A stretch of 64,000 nt of DNA from Laguncularia racemosa (taxonomy: Eukaryota; Streptophyta; Magnoliopsida; Myrtales; Combretaceae): contig JBBMOL010000023.1 in the NCBI GenBank assembly GCA_037954665.1, positions 1,240,001 through 1,304,000 on the forward strand, read 5' to 3'. A program made the translations under genes and the position numbers. The stretch's first letter is position 1. The number at the start of each line of letters is the position of its first letter. Below, piece by piece: positions 47,489-61,159 of the stretch. The notes below the pieces were generated by a model that had not been told where the DNA came from, did no database searches, and saw only the letters and a program-made list of their open reading frames with translations.

Positions 47489-47624
47489 TGCTAGGTAGTA
47501 ATTGAAAATGAATAATAACTTGAGCTCTTCTGATGTTCAGAGTAGAAGAGCAATCGGATGTTGAGCCACGAATTACCAAATCTCACTTCAGAATGATGAA
47601 TATTCAGGTTAATGTGCAGAACAC
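47486..47624 (-). other. UBC22 5' UTR exon ending in the start codon
   Basis: The acceptor TTTTTCAG precedes 47,624 and the donor ATG|GTAATT follows 47,486. No other ATG lies in this exon. The start codon is its last three bases, so coding resumes at GCA in the next exon. Confidence 0.75.
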
Positions 47625-49310
47625 CTGAAAAAGAATAAGCAATCAAATTAAACTAATAACTAAGCTGGAAGAACAGCTACAAACGTAACATTACAAGTGT
47701 AAGAGAGCACAATATGCAATAGAAGAAAAACATCAAAACACATGTATATGACCAAAATCAAAAGCAGCAAAAGTAAATCGTAACAATGATGTTCTTCACC
47801 CATACCTTTTTTTTTATGATAAATACTCCACCCATACTTACCAAACTGATGTTGTAAGGCACCAGGGTTTTTTTTTTGATAATTAAGGCACCAGGGTTTG
47901 CCAAACGATTAAATGAATGAATAAACCACTTGTATCCTCAATTAATTCTTCAAAAGACAGTGCATTATGATTCTAAATCAAAAAACAGAATATAAGGCAT
48001 AGCAATTGACTCTGCAATGCAGGATAGCAGGAAGGTAGATGCAATAGTTGATCTTTTTTCATCACCTTACGAAAGTTTAGTGTTATAGCATTTGCAGGTA
48101 CACCTGCACTTTGCCCCAAAACTTCAAGTGCAGTTTTGCTCCCTGAACTCTCATTGTTTTACTTTTTTCAAAAACACATCAACAGACCTCACGATTTTTC
48201 TTTCTTTTTTAATGATTAATTATACAGAGCTTGTAACATTGCAGTTTAGGAGAACAAAGATCAAATGTTTGCAACTCAGGAGACATAAACTTTTGAAAGT
48301 TTTGGAGGCAGCCTACTTATTTCAGGTTGAGCGAAAGGAATGTTCAGGCGAATTGAAACAAAGTTGGAGTTTTATCTTATGGTCAACTGCACAGTTAAGA
48401 GAGGACGGAGAGGGGATCACACTTGTTCCATCCCAATAAGAGATCATTGCTCCAGCTATACAATCACAAGGGTCATGGCAATGGGTTTAGGAGAGGTATG
48501 TTAACATTTTGAAGTTTTGGGTAAGAACAAATGGGGCTACATTGAGTGTAAGTGCAATTATCCCAAGGATTTAATATTGTCATTGCGTCTGACAACAAGC
48601 TTAAAATTTTCAAAGCTCTAAACTTTCAGCACGGATCAAAGTGCAACCTGAATGTCAAGTCGAAAACAACATAAATGGAGGTAGAATCACCATCAAGAAA
48701 GGATGGAGGCTTTTGCATTTCTACAAGCGTAATGCAAGTAATCGCAAACCACTAAAAATCTAATTCTAAGATGATCTCGACGTGCAGTTATGATCAGATC
48801 ACGAGACTGCTTAGTAGCAACTGTAATAAACATCATGAAAAGCTAAGCAATAAAAAACAGGATTCAAACAAGAAAACAAACAAAGGAGTCCATTGTTCCT
48901 TCCGAGTAACAAAAAACCAACCCATTAGACGCAAATGCAGGTATATACGAAACCCTAGAGCAAGAAACTTTAAAACCCGTCAAATGAGCCCTAAGAAAGT
49001 CATTAATAAGAAAGACCCACAATGCAAGTGATTCATTACAAACCCCAAAGATGGAATCTTTAATCATGATTCGACCCCTAAACCAATGTGACATTCAGTA
49101 TCGAGTCCAAAAAGTAATAAAAATAACGAAAGCAAAAGCCAAATCGAACATACCCCATTTCCGGAAAACAATACCCACATGGAATTAAACCGAACTGCAG
49201 TTGCAAGATAGCAATTTTACAGTATAAACACACAAATGGTTTTTTTTTTTTTTCCACTTGTTACCAACTAATCAAGAAACAAAATTAAAATAAAAAATAA
49301 AGAAAGTTAC

Positions 49311-49400
49311 CTTATCAAAACAGATGTACAGAGAAAAAGAGCATAGGAGAGAGATCTTCTGGAAATGATTGATTGGTTGATGAGAGAGAGTGCGTGTGTC
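49311..49400 (-). other. UBC22 first untranslated exon with uORF
   Basis: The donor AAG|GTAAC is at 49,311; the right end is approximate because the transcription start is unknown. On the minus strand it contains a 9-codon upstream frame (MLFFSVHLF) at 49,344-49,315, which would end before the donor. A short CpG-rich cluster, GGGCCGCGGGCGCGCG, lies upstream at 49,528-49,543. Confidence 0.5.
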
Positions 49401-49419
49401 CAAGAGAGATATTATGATG

Positions 49420-52400
49420 AACGTGAGATCTTTAAATTAATAAAAAAATTAAATAAAAGTATTATTATTTTTTTATGTGAGACCCTCAGAATTTAGAGAC
49501 GTTGGAATCATCTATTTAATTGATGTCGGGCCGCGGGCGCGCGTGTCGTAATATGTCCTCCAAGAAAGGAGTTGTCTGTTTGACATACAGATACGCTAAT
49601 TTTATTTCCCTTTTGAATATTTAGTATGAGGAGCCAATTATTTATTTTGAAGTACATTCATTAGCCAAATCACAGTTTAATGACAAGTTTAACCTTAATT
49701 TTGATCTTAATACAAGTATGTGGCATGCAATGATTTTGGTCAGTAGTTTTAACGTGGGGATAACGTTATTTCAATACAAGAAAAAGAGGTGATTCGAAGG
49801 ATGCTGTTGATATTTTTCGTGTTGAAATATTTGAAAACCCGTGGGATTTCCATGTGTTTGTCCCATCCCTCTCTCTCTCTCTAAAAGTCGATCAAACCAA
49901 AATTGATTCAAAATGAAAATGAAAACGGTTTGAAAATTTCCTAATAAAAACAATTTAGCAAACCTAACTAAAAAATTCTAATGAAATCATTTTTAAAAAA
50001 TATGACTAAAAAAAGTATTATGGTGCTTAAATAAGATTTTAGTTTATACTTATCAAATTGTATGTTTTTAACTTTTATAAGTCATTAGATTATGTACATA
50101 ATTAAGTTAAAATTTGCACTATATGTTAATATTATGAATAAAATTAGTTGTTGAGATATATATAAAATTCTTTAATTATGTAAATACTAACTTCAACAAC
50201 CTATTATATGATGTTGATATATGTTATTATTAAACATATTTAGCATTTATGATATGCACTTACGTGTCTTTTAATCATCCCCATTTTGACTGTCATAAGA
50301 AAATATCTCTATGCTCGAACAATTGTTCATTTAACCAAGACTAGAAACAAATCGATTGAACTTTCAAGTTTGCCATATACCCTTTTTTTCTTTTTTATAC
50401 TAATCCTTTTACAATTGACTACTAATAACCAAACATTAACAATATCGCAATTGATATATACAATTTACTCTAAATGTGGATGGGTATGGTTTGATTATTT
50501 TTCTCCATTCAAACTGAAAAACCCAATCAAATGAAACCAAATTGTTGCAAGTCAAACCAAAAATGAAGCTAGATGACAACATATTATTCCATTTGCTTTT
50601 TCGAAATTATAGGAACCAAAGAGTCAAAGTTGCACTCCTAAAAATAAAGAAAATAAAATAAAATATCAATGAATATTCATCACAGTTATTAAATATATTT
50701 GATAAGCTCTACTTAATATAAGGGTGAACATGACTAAGGTGGACATAGCATGTGACTATATCCGTACTTCATTCTTTAGGTATTGATTTTCAAATTTTGA
50801 ACATGAGACCTTCCCTATAACATGCGGTAACTATATCAAAAACTATACATTTTAGAACTTACAAGATAGGATCCTCTAGAACATATAGAATATTTTATTA
50901 ATATAAAACTTTTAGGATAATTTGTCCAATAACCTATCAACTTTTTTATGTTCTTATAAACAATACATTCATTTGTATGGTGATCTCGATAATTAAATCA
51001 CATATTCATTAATTATATATTTCTGGTAAAGGCATACATCATAATTCCATACAATTTATCTTGATCCATCATAAAGTTTAGGTCCACTTGTTTAATATGC
51101 TTTAGGGTTTTTAATTTCATAAATGGACAAATGGGACATGGGATTAAGTCTTAAATATGCTTTAAGTTAAAAATATTATATTTTATAATATTCCATATTA
51201 TCAGTTAAAAACTTATACAAGATGAGTATATAGAATCTTGGAATCCTAACCTTTTATACCTTATAGTATCGATTATAAAGTAGATATTAGGGTTAAGTGG
51301 GTATAAGTTCTTACCCGTAGCCTATCTTGTAAGGTACATATTCTCAATTTTTAAAACCGAAACCTATCCTATAACAACTTCAAACCACTATATCTCTTAT
51401 ACCCTATAAAATTTATAAGGTATAAGGTACTTTATGAAACTTATAAATTTTATTTTTTTTCCTATAAATTTCAACTTTGTGTAATATTAAAAAGTAATAT
51501 ATGAAGAATTATAAATTCTTAATATACAAAATTTATGAAACTTATAGCAAAATGTGTGAAATAAAAAGTAACTTTTTGAACTTAATTATTTCAAATTTTA
51601 TACTAAAACATTTATAATAAAAAAATAGGAAAATAGGAAAGAATAAGAAAAAGAAAGAAGTGCGAAATTAGGTTTAATCGTTTTTTTTCCTTTTATACTA
51701 AAACATTTATAATAATAAAAAATTATAATATTATCATTTACTATTCATTTATTAATATTATTTAATAATATTTTATAAGATAAGTACATAGTATCCTAGC
51801 TAAAATCTATACTTTATATATTTTAAAGCATAGATTTCAAGATAGATACATGATAGGAAGACCTCGTATTTGTATTATATTTTGTGAGAGCAAATTTTAG
51901 AAAATTTACATCTAGAACCTACCTTATGATCCTTAATATCTATTTAAAACCTGCTCAGTCGAATAAAGCATATATGAATACTCTATACAATAGGATTATC
52001 CTTACTTCTTGTAAGAATAATATGTAAGGATGTTGTATATTGTACTTTATTCTACAAAAATAGATCTAACATTAAAATTAAAACATATATTATGACTATC
52101 AATAACTATTAGGAATCCACCCTAACAAATGATAGTTTTAAATTCCGATAGGATTAGTCACTCCACTCACCCTACCCAATATCCTTGTCGGCATAGACTA
52201 AAACTAAAAGGGAAAGAGAAAAAAAAAAAAAGTTCTTCATAAATTATCTTGAAAAGAATTGGCTAAAATATGAAGTGGCTTCCCCCTATTTTCAAAGAAG
52301 ACATCATTTGGTGCCTAGCTTTAGTTTGGTCTAATTAAATCCTTGAATATGTGAGATGAATAAATAATACCCTTAAGTCATCCAAATGCATAGATTCATA

Positions 52401-55032
52401 TTAGTTGGGATGGTGATGATAACGCTCTTAGATCATGCTGCCACAAGTAAAATACGATGGATAATTAATTTGAAAAATCACCGTGGCCGTCCAAATTTAT
52501 GATAAAATGTGTATATCTTTGCTGTATTTTTATTTTTAAAAAGTACATTATAATAATATGACCAAGAAATGTGCAAGTATCTGTATCTTGATGAATCGTG
52601 ATTGCTTTAGAAAAATAAAAAAACCTCAATTTAAGGCCTAATGTAAACAGCTTGGCCCATAAAATCTAAAGAAAATACGAGTAAGCTCATGAATAAATCA
52701 TGTAACTTAATTCCTCGATTTTAATTACATGATGATCCAAATAAGCTCTTTATTATTACTCCATTAGTTGAAATGTAAAAAGATCTATTAGATTCGACTT
52801 AGAGTTATATAACATCGTCAAGTTTTTGGTTTTGTCCCCCACAAATACAAAATATATATATCATTTATCTTTGAATTAATCGTGTTGAGGGGCATGTTTT
52901 AACATTTTGAGGAAAAACTAAGGGACATATTATAACATTCAAAATTTAAACAAGTTATTACATTTTTATTTGAAGTTAAAGAGGCCAATCAAGCATTGTT
53001 TAAAATAAAAATATCTTTAATATCCCTTAGGTACGCAAGCACATGGATCCTAAATCAACCCAATAAAGTTTTTTTTTTTTTTTATGGGGTTTTACTTTAA
53101 TTTTTGATGCTCTACGTGGTTTTGGTGCTAATAATAATAATAAAAAAGACTAAGACACCCAACCATTTTAACTTGATATTGTAAGCATAAGTTATCCCTA
53201 ATATATATAAATCCAAATTATTTAGACTTAAAAGATATTTTATTTCTTTTACACAAAGATATGAATATTAATATATTTTAATCAAATTAAATTAGCTTAT
53301 CAATTAAATTTATAGACTGAAATTGGATTTTATGAGCAATGCTATCGGTCGATTTTAAGACACATAATATATATCAAGTATACATTGGAGTACTAGGAAA
53401 CCCATCCCAAAGCCGTAAAATTGCAAGCCAATGACCAAGTAAAAAGAAAATGGCAAGATGGTAATTAAAAGGACTGAGTATGGGTAGTTTAGTCATGCAA
53501 GAGGAAGGTCCCAACAACCCACTCACACCACCAACCATAACATGTCGATATGATGTCTGGTCCCGTCCAACAAACGAGAAGACAAAAAAAGTAGATGGAA
53601 AATTCCCGTTCCGTTTTGGTTTAAGATTTGCGTTTTCCCGTTACGGTGTAAACTGAACCACGGTTCACAATTGACTCTGGTTAAGTTAAGGTTGATAAAT
53701 TTGAAAATTCGTAATATGAGCAGGTGTACTGTATACTACTGTAGGTAGGTTGTTGACCGTTGTAGGGACCTCCGGGACCAAACTAGCCGTTAGAGCTCTT
53801 TGCGATGATTCTGCCAGTGCCAGCTGCATAAATTACGGAAAGTTCCAGCCTAGGCCCTCATTCTTGAAATAGCTTATTCCAATTCCAACTCCCCTTGAAT
53901 TAATTGAGATTTTCCTATTAATTGATTTGTCATTATTTTGATGAATTATGGAGCATTCGATCATAAGAATGGTCCCTAGAGAACCAACCTCTTCTAAAAT
54001 AATGTATAAAATCAATTTTATAGATATGTGCATTTTTTTAAGGAAAAAAACAAATCAATATAGTATGTGAAAAAAATCTAGGACATAATTTTTTTTTTTT
54101 TTGAAATAAAGGATGATGGATTTTGAATAATACTTAAGACCTACCTAACTAATGTATGACTAATTGCAAATAGAATATGAAGGTATTATCATAAAAGTTT
54201 TGTTGAACATTGCTTTTATAACATTTGTTAAAATGTTTATAAATTCAAATGTTAGTACGCATATTTCATGAAAATGTGAAATGTGAATACACAAAAAGGT
54301 GAAAAATTTCTTCTTCACCATTGGCCTTGCATGTTGGAACTTAAGATAATCAACTTAATGAAAAAGCACTTTTATTTATTTATTTTTTCTAGTAATCTTA
54401 TAGCAGTTTGATTAAAAAAAAAAGAGTGGTTATTTTAACTCTAATTTTCACACAATCTTTCAATCATCAAATCATCCCTTATAATAGTCCTTTATGGATA
54501 ACGTAGAATAAAATGAATTGAATTGCTTTTCATATAGATACAAGTTTAATCTTTTCGTTCAATTTTCATATGATAACTGTCATGATTTGTTTATTATGAT
54601 GACCCATGGTAAACCTTAATCATAACAACTTATTGTACATACCAAAGTACAATATAAGAAGACCCTTTAGCTATTACCACATCTATAACACATGTAAAGC
54701 TTGCATCAATTACATTATTGATGTGAATCATGGGTCAAGTTGCTAATCTAGGGTCTTTAGAGTAAACCAAGTTACGCTAAGAAGTAATCGGGTTTAAGAT
54801 ATAAGTTCCAAAGTTGATTAATACTACAAAGAAATTGAAAAGTGTATAGTAGTGCTGCTTCATCTGGTTAATAGAAAGTGGCATTCAAATAACAAGCTTA
54901 GACACTTTGATAACAAATTGTTCTAGCTACCTATATGAATGATGGGAATACGCCATCTAAATGGTAGGCTTGGATGACATTCCATGCAAATGACTGCTAA
55001 GCATCATCTGGATGAGACTGTTGCACGTTAAC
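49420..55032. other. Gene-free AT-rich DNA
   Basis: I see no recognisable gene. The left end is the UBC22 promoter. A GC-richer, promoter-like patch lies at 53,400-53,830, with an ACCAACC MYB-type motif and TTGACC W-box cores, but no coding sequence is attached. Segment 50,720-51,250 is related to 62,820-63,760. The rest is poly-A/T-rich. Confidence 0.55.
50720..51080. repeat. Dispersed repeat, copy 1
   Basis: A string of collinear blocks, including TATTGATTTTCAAATTTTGAA, AACTTACAAGAT, ACAATACATTCAT and AAGGCATACAT, recurs in the same order at 62,840-63,060. Divergence is high and the DNA is AT-rich, so the relationship is probable rather than certain. Confidence 0.4.
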
Positions 55033-55610
55033 TGTGATACTTCATATGAAATGTAATCCTACATGAATTGTATAAAAGAATTTGTATTAGTTTATAAGAT
55101 CAAGTAGTAAATAAAATATCAATACTAATTAAAAACTTTTATATCAAGTGGTTGAAAAAAAGTTTATTATATTTGTTGGCTTGATTATTAACTACTTTTA
55201 GTTTAGGGTATTACAAATGGTATCAAAACTGCTCCCTACTAGTAAGTGGACAATTAGAAAACGAATCAAGTTGGAAGCTGGTGAGCCTATTTCAATCAAT
55301 TTAGAGAAGAGGTTTAAGAAAGGTGGGGAGTATCACTAGGAGTGACTTTTGGCATGCTTCCAAGATGATCTATCGATTGAGGGTGGTAGGAATGAATCAA
55401 ATTGCATGTTAAAAAAAGGGGGGAAAACTAGGCTCAATTGTAAGTTCTGATAACAAGAACACTATATATTTGGAAGAGCGAGGGGGTAAGGGTAGGTGGG
55501 GGTTGATATTATGTTAGCCCATGTGAAATGTAATCCCACGTGAATTGCAAAAAAGAATTGATATAGGTTTATAAACCCAAGTAGTAAATAATATATCAAT
55601 ACTAATTGAC
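55033..55610 (+). mobile_element. TRIM-like miniature retroelement
   Basis: A terminal repeat at about 55,033-55,215 shares its first ~100 bp with 55,512-55,608 (for example GAAATGTAATCC, then AAGTAGTAAATAA.ATATCAATACTAATT). Three bases after the first repeat comes TGGTATCAAAACTGC (55,218), close to the tRNA-iMet primer site. A purine-rich stretch, GAGCGAGGGGGTAAGGG, lies just before the second repeat. The ~300-bp interior has no coding capacity. This is the TRIM layout. The second repeat loses similarity after ~100 bp, so the copy is truncated or rearranged, and no target duplication was found. Confidence 0.5.
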
Positions 55611-56145
55611 TAGGATTACAATGTGGTTGATTGGGACCATCAAGTAGTCAATCGAGATCATCACGTGATTGATTATCCCTCTCCATAATTTAATCTTAAT
55701 AAGCACCAAAGATAAAAAGTATTTCGAGATTTATCTTCTCCTTATTTTAGTTGCTTGTATTGTTCGTTTTCTTTAAGGAGTTTTTTTTTTTTGCCCTTGA
55801 ATTTCTCTCCTTATTTTCAAGTTTCCTCAAGAATTCACTCCTTAGAATATTAGGATTTATTTAGTATATAAATGAATAAGCTTGTATTCACTAATCACTT
55901 TAGGATATGAGACAAATCAACTTTTAAGAAAGTTACTCTCTTAAGAATTGGTGTGATGTCTTTTTTTATTCCATCTTAAATTCAACTGCAATGTGTGCAT
56001 TATTGCTCGTGTGTTGGCATGGGGCCTTCAAGAAAACTCGTTATGGTGTGAAGCATAACCAATCTTGTTGTGCAAAACTATTAGATAATCTTTCTAGGTT
56101 TATTGTTTCTTTTAAAAAATTGTAATTTTCTCTTTCCATGATTTC
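55611..56145. other. Gene-free DNA
   Basis: No gene is seen. At 55,622-55,674 a roughly 21-bp motif related to GTGGTTGATTGGGACCATCA repeats about 2.5 times with substitutions. Confidence 0.5.
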
Positions 56146-56750
56146 TGTAGAGGGCTAAAATGAAATATGGCTTGAAGTTTAGTAATAACTTATGATAGGG
56201 CTCAAGAAGTTAAGTTTATGGATCTTGAGATAACTAAGGTAGGTTTGGCATGGTAGGCTTAGAGTAAGAATTGTTGAACCGACCTCCCTACTCTTAACCT
56301 TTCTTAGGGAAATTTATGCACTTAGAGAGGTTCTTTGTAAACTTGGACTTAAGAAGAGCTTATAAAGGAATCCATTAATAGGAGAACTCATTCTAATTGC
56401 TGACCATTAGTACAATTTGAACGATGATGTTAATAGCCAAACTCTATAGATACTCAAAGCTCCTTCTCATTTAATAGAGCAAAAAATTGAGATGAAATGT
56501 CATCATATCATTAGATTATTTTCACAAAAGATCAAATAGAGTTCATAATGAGGAGTTACTTTATCTCTCTTCAAGAACTGCAGAGTTGATGCTTTATAGC
56601 TCCTCCACCAGTCATTAGTATACTTGAGTTCTTAAGATTGTCTATTATCTTCCCTGTGTCATCTACATGTGTCATTGCTATATAACTCCTCCACAAATAG
56701 TCATGCATGTGACTATTGCAACTAGGTTCCTTCCACTATAATTTCCTTAG
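56146..56750. repeat. Dispersed repeat pair, left copy
   Basis: This 0.6-kb segment aligns end to end with 61,160-61,794 in the same orientation. Shared blocks include CAAACTCTATA(G/A)ATA, a CTCATTT...GAGATGAAAT stretch, TTTTCACAAAAGATCAAATAGAG, and TTCCACTATAATTT near the end. A TATA-like CTCTATAAATAG in the right copy suggests an LTR or a non-autonomous element, but I could not see TG..CA ends. A short third fragment lies at 57,322-57,370. Confidence 0.7.
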
Positions 56751-59700
56751 CATAATCAACAAAATTATTAATGTATACCGTTTTCCATAATTAATCATAT
56801 CTTACATGATACTTCCATTGCCTTTACAATTCTTTTCTTATAACTTAACTTTAAAATTTTGACTAAAGCTCAAGTTTGAGTTCACTGCTATAGCATCTTG
56901 GTTCAACTTGTTTAAAATGAATTCATTTTCAAGATTCTCATTGTCACCAATAAAAAAGAAAAATCTTTTGCTATGCTAAAAAAAGAGTAAAAAAAGTTGC
57001 AAGCCTTTGAGCCATTGTAAGACATGATGTACTTACTTAATCTCCACAACACTTCACATGGAATAATTTATTCAACAAAAAAGTTTGCTAGAATTCTTTC
57101 ATATTTGTGTCAAAATCAATCAAGTCATATATATTTTAATTAAACATTTGATGGTTTGTTTATATTGTCTTTTTTTTTTGTCCTTTTTTATTTTTGGCAC
57201 TGTTCAAATCTTGTGTTAGCCAAGAATAAGATAGTAAAGAGATGGAAAATATGTATATATCTCTCTTACAAAATTAAATACCTATAAGTCCTTATAAAGT
57301 TGAACTTATCTATCATATATAAAGGACTAAAATGGATTATGGGCATTCAACTTAATGGAGTTTGTACTAACTCTTGCACAAATGATGCATGCATTTAAAG
57401 AAACCAATAGGAAAGTGGATCAACTTATTGCAATGTTCACCTAATTCATACTTGGGATGGCTGCCACTATTGCCATGCAGTAGGGTATGATTTTCCTGAT
57501 TCCTACTATGGCTATGTAGCAATGCCCTGCCTAAGTAGTACAACCTCTCAATGTGCTCCTTCAAGGCATTGTAGCTCTCAAAGATAAAATGACTTCTATA
57601 CAAAACTTAATTACCTATGGTAGCACGAGTGAGTGGGGGCATCAAGAATTGTTTACCTATCCCTCCTACAACACGACTTCAACTAGGGGAGGATGAATAG
57701 TGACGAAAGGAACTCTCCACTCAATACTTCATATAGGTGTTTACTGTGCATGACACCTATGCATAACATCTACTATATGGCATTCTCATGCGGTGCTCTT
57801 CTTAAAAAATGCCCTAATAGCTTTAGCACATTAAACATTAGGATGTTATACCTATAATGATAAAATAAATAAGTCATAGTGTTATGGAATAAACTTATGT
57901 ACATATGCAAAGATGGTGGGAAGGGTAGATGTTTACCTACATCCATAACACAGTGATGAAACCAAGGTGCCATCTTCTTCATATCATGTTATATTTGCTA
58001 ACTCAACCTATATTCGTTTTATTTGGTAAGTTACTTGGAGTATTTGGATGATCTCTCTCTCATCCCCGCTCTAGCAAAGTGGGCGGTGTACCCCCGAATG
58101 CTAGCATGAAACTATCTACTTGGGATTCAAGAATTAAGTATGTGAGACATGAAGCTCCTTCTACCAATTTTCGTACTCTGGTTGATGCACTTGCTCTACG
58201 AAACGTGGAATCTCATTAGGTTGAGGAAGCACACAAAGGTCATCATTCTTTATATCTTTCTTGAAGAAGTCTTTAATGGTGGTCTCATTTAGCTACTTAT
58301 CTTGAATGGAAGACACCTCTGGCTAGTAAAATTGCCAATTGAGTGCAACAAGAAGGATAGTGCCATTAGAGACAAACATTACTACCCTATTCCTAGAAGT
58401 GGTGTGCAATAGCAAGAGTGTTGTCACCACCACTTGGGGGGGGAGAAGGAGACTAAGTAGATCTCAATAGCTTCGTCACTTGATGTTGTATTACTTGTAG
58501 AATATCACACGAGAAAGCAAAGGCAAAAATATAAGAGTGAGGAAGAATTTCATATTAAACTCAAGAATATTTAAGAAGTTACTAATGCTTTATAGGTAGA
58601 AGAAGCAAAACTTGACAACAGAAGCAATGTGAGCTTAATAAAGCCTAACTCTCTGCGAAGCTATTGTGGACAAACCAGACCAAAACCAGACCGAAATCTT
58701 CTCATTGGAAGGGGTTGAATACAACAGATCATGTCTAAACGTAGACCTAAAGTGGAGAAACACATACAAAAAATTGCTTGGATATGTTCACATGTGCTAT
58801 AAGTGCGAAATTACAAGATGAAAAGAAGCCCGATCTGAGAATTATAGCAAAGTTGGGGTCCTTATTATTTGGCTTTTAAGGAGCTAGTCATAGTTGACAA
58901 AAAAGCAAAAGAGAGTCCTCATTGATGTTCAAATGCTTCACCGCCAGGCCTTGGACTCTCCCATTTATTTCAAGTTGGTCAATTTCGTAAGAGCTCTAGG
59001 GGATGATTTCAAATATTCTCCTTTGGACAGTAGCATTTAGTATCCATGAAATACCTTCGAGAGTTGGATGGGAGAGCTTGTTAGCTGACTTGAATTAGGT
59101 AAATTCACGAAAGACACAAGTATTGATTTTCATATATATATATATATATGTATGTATATATTCAATGTCGGTGACTTGTGGAAACAAACTCTCCCATGGG
59201 TGCCATTAGACCCTTTTTTTTTTCTTTTGCCAAAGAATCTTGTAGATTGGTTTTAAGCAATTCTTCAAGAGCGAATTTACTTGCTTTATGAGGAGAAAAA
59301 AAAAGAAAGAGGAGGGAAATTGCTCCCAAGGAGAGGTATATTGATGCCTTATCTTGATGCAGCATTTTGAGCACGAGAAAGACATCGAATCAGCGAAGTG
59401 CGTCAAAGTTTTAATGAAGTAGATGGTCTTGAAATCATTGCTCATAGTTTGTTAATCAAGGGCTATAAATGCTGCTAATAAAAATGAAACCAGAGCAGCA
59501 CTTTTATTTCTTTTTGGTGGGAATTCGTATGCTAATAAGTTACATTGCCTACCAAAGAAAAAAAAAAAATCCTGAGATGTGTGGCATCCTAATCGGAATT
59601 GAAGTGGTGAAACACAAACTCCGTTAGCGTCGACGGCGGAATTCCGACCTTCACCTCTGATGCCGAAAGGCCAAACTCAAAGCCTATATAAGCAAATCGT

Positions 59701-60946
59701 AAGTACTTAAATGTTGTTATCAATGCTTATAGTAGTGAAAGGGATGTGAGTGATGCTCGCCAGAGCCCTGGATTGTAAGACCAAATAAAGAAGATTATTA
59801 AGGCTTGCTTGTATGTATTAAACAAGGGTGTATATGTCTCGCAGACGTGGATATTTCGAGCACGGAAGATATTCTTCTATATTCATGGAGACATTTTTTT
59901 TTTTTTTAGTATGTGCCACTTTGGAATAGAAGTATCAAATGGAGTTCACGAATGAAGCAATGATGAACGTGAAGGCCGATCAACTAAAGGCTTACTACAG
60001 GCTCAACAGCAAGTGACAAATCCTCATGTGAATAATCACTTGTTTTCAGGAGGACGACCAGTAGTGAATAACGACAATATGAATACAGTAGAAACATTAG
60101 CTTTCCCCATGGAAATTGGAAGGAGTGACTTACCAACGCTGGCGTACAAAAATAGCCATGGCATATAAGAAATAAAGACACTTTAAAGAATGACGAGACG
60201 AGATAGGGAGTACTCAACGAAATTTCGGTGCAGATTAATGAAGACAAAAATACACTTCTACCTTTGGACGGGCTTGAAATAAGTGGCAAGATTCCTGATT
60301 AGAAATCTTAGACGAGTCGCCCACGGCTACCTATTGAAAAGTCGACAAAGAAAACAGGTTCAAGAAATGAGAAAAAACGTAAAAGAAGCATCCATGATTG
60401 TATACTTTCCTCTCTCTGGCCGTTGATTATCGATTTTTTAGGACGACAAGCTCTGTTATAACCGCAAGTTATAATTAACAACAGCTAGGAAACTATCGTC
60501 TAGCGACGAGTAGAAGCAACGATAGCTAGGAAACTATCGTCAATACTTGTTTACCATCGCCGCCTTCTCTTATTCATAAATGACTCAAAGGAAAATGACA
60601 AAAAAAAAAAAAGGACTATCATTTTCAATTATATTGAGTAAATGTGATTTTGAATGATCGTATTAAAGGAAGTTGAAACGGGAATAAAAGGAAGGGCAAA
60701 ATGTGTAGAACTTGTTGGAAAGGAAAGAAATAAAGAAAGATACACAGTTTTTTCTTTGGATTGATGCACACATTGTTGGGGAAACGCACAATAGTGCTAT
60801 TAATTAGTTTTGAGCCAACAAAAAAAAATAATAATAATACTATGAAGGAGAAAGGATAATGCACTAGGGGGATTCGACTCTCGGACGCGTAGATCAAGAT
60901 GGCATGCACATGGAATCTCCAATTGGGATCCTAGAGTACTCATCCA

Positions 60947-60979
<33 letters not shown>

Positions 60980-61159
60980 AGTATGTTTTTACGATATGAT
61001 TCATCGATAAACGAAGTTTTCAACTATTTGAACGTGCTCTACAACTGTTCAGCTATTCTATAATTGAATGCATCAGGCAACGTCCTAGCTAGTAAAAAAG
61101 AAATTTTTGATGCTTAAACCCTTTCAATTTCATTTAAATGACTTTAGTTTAAGGAAAAA
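56751..61159. other. Unrecognised DNA between the two dispersed-repeat copies
   Basis: No family was recognised. Open frames (minus, 57,603-57,367 and 57,982-57,773; minus, near 59,400-59,160 and 60,289-59,984) are short and unlike known proteins. The 57.4-58.7 kb part has less biased composition than its surroundings and could be a decayed transposon or gene. A (TA)n tract lies at about 59,134-59,150 and another at about 60,946-60,968. A direct repeat with hairpin lies at 60,483-60,541. Confidence 0.5.
60483..60541. repeat. 18-bp direct repeat with hairpin
   Basis: AGCTAGGAAACTATCGTC occurs at 60,483-60,500 and exactly again at 60,524-60,541. The second copy is preceded by ACGAT, so ACGATAG and CTATCGT form a 7-bp stem. 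Confidence 0.85.
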
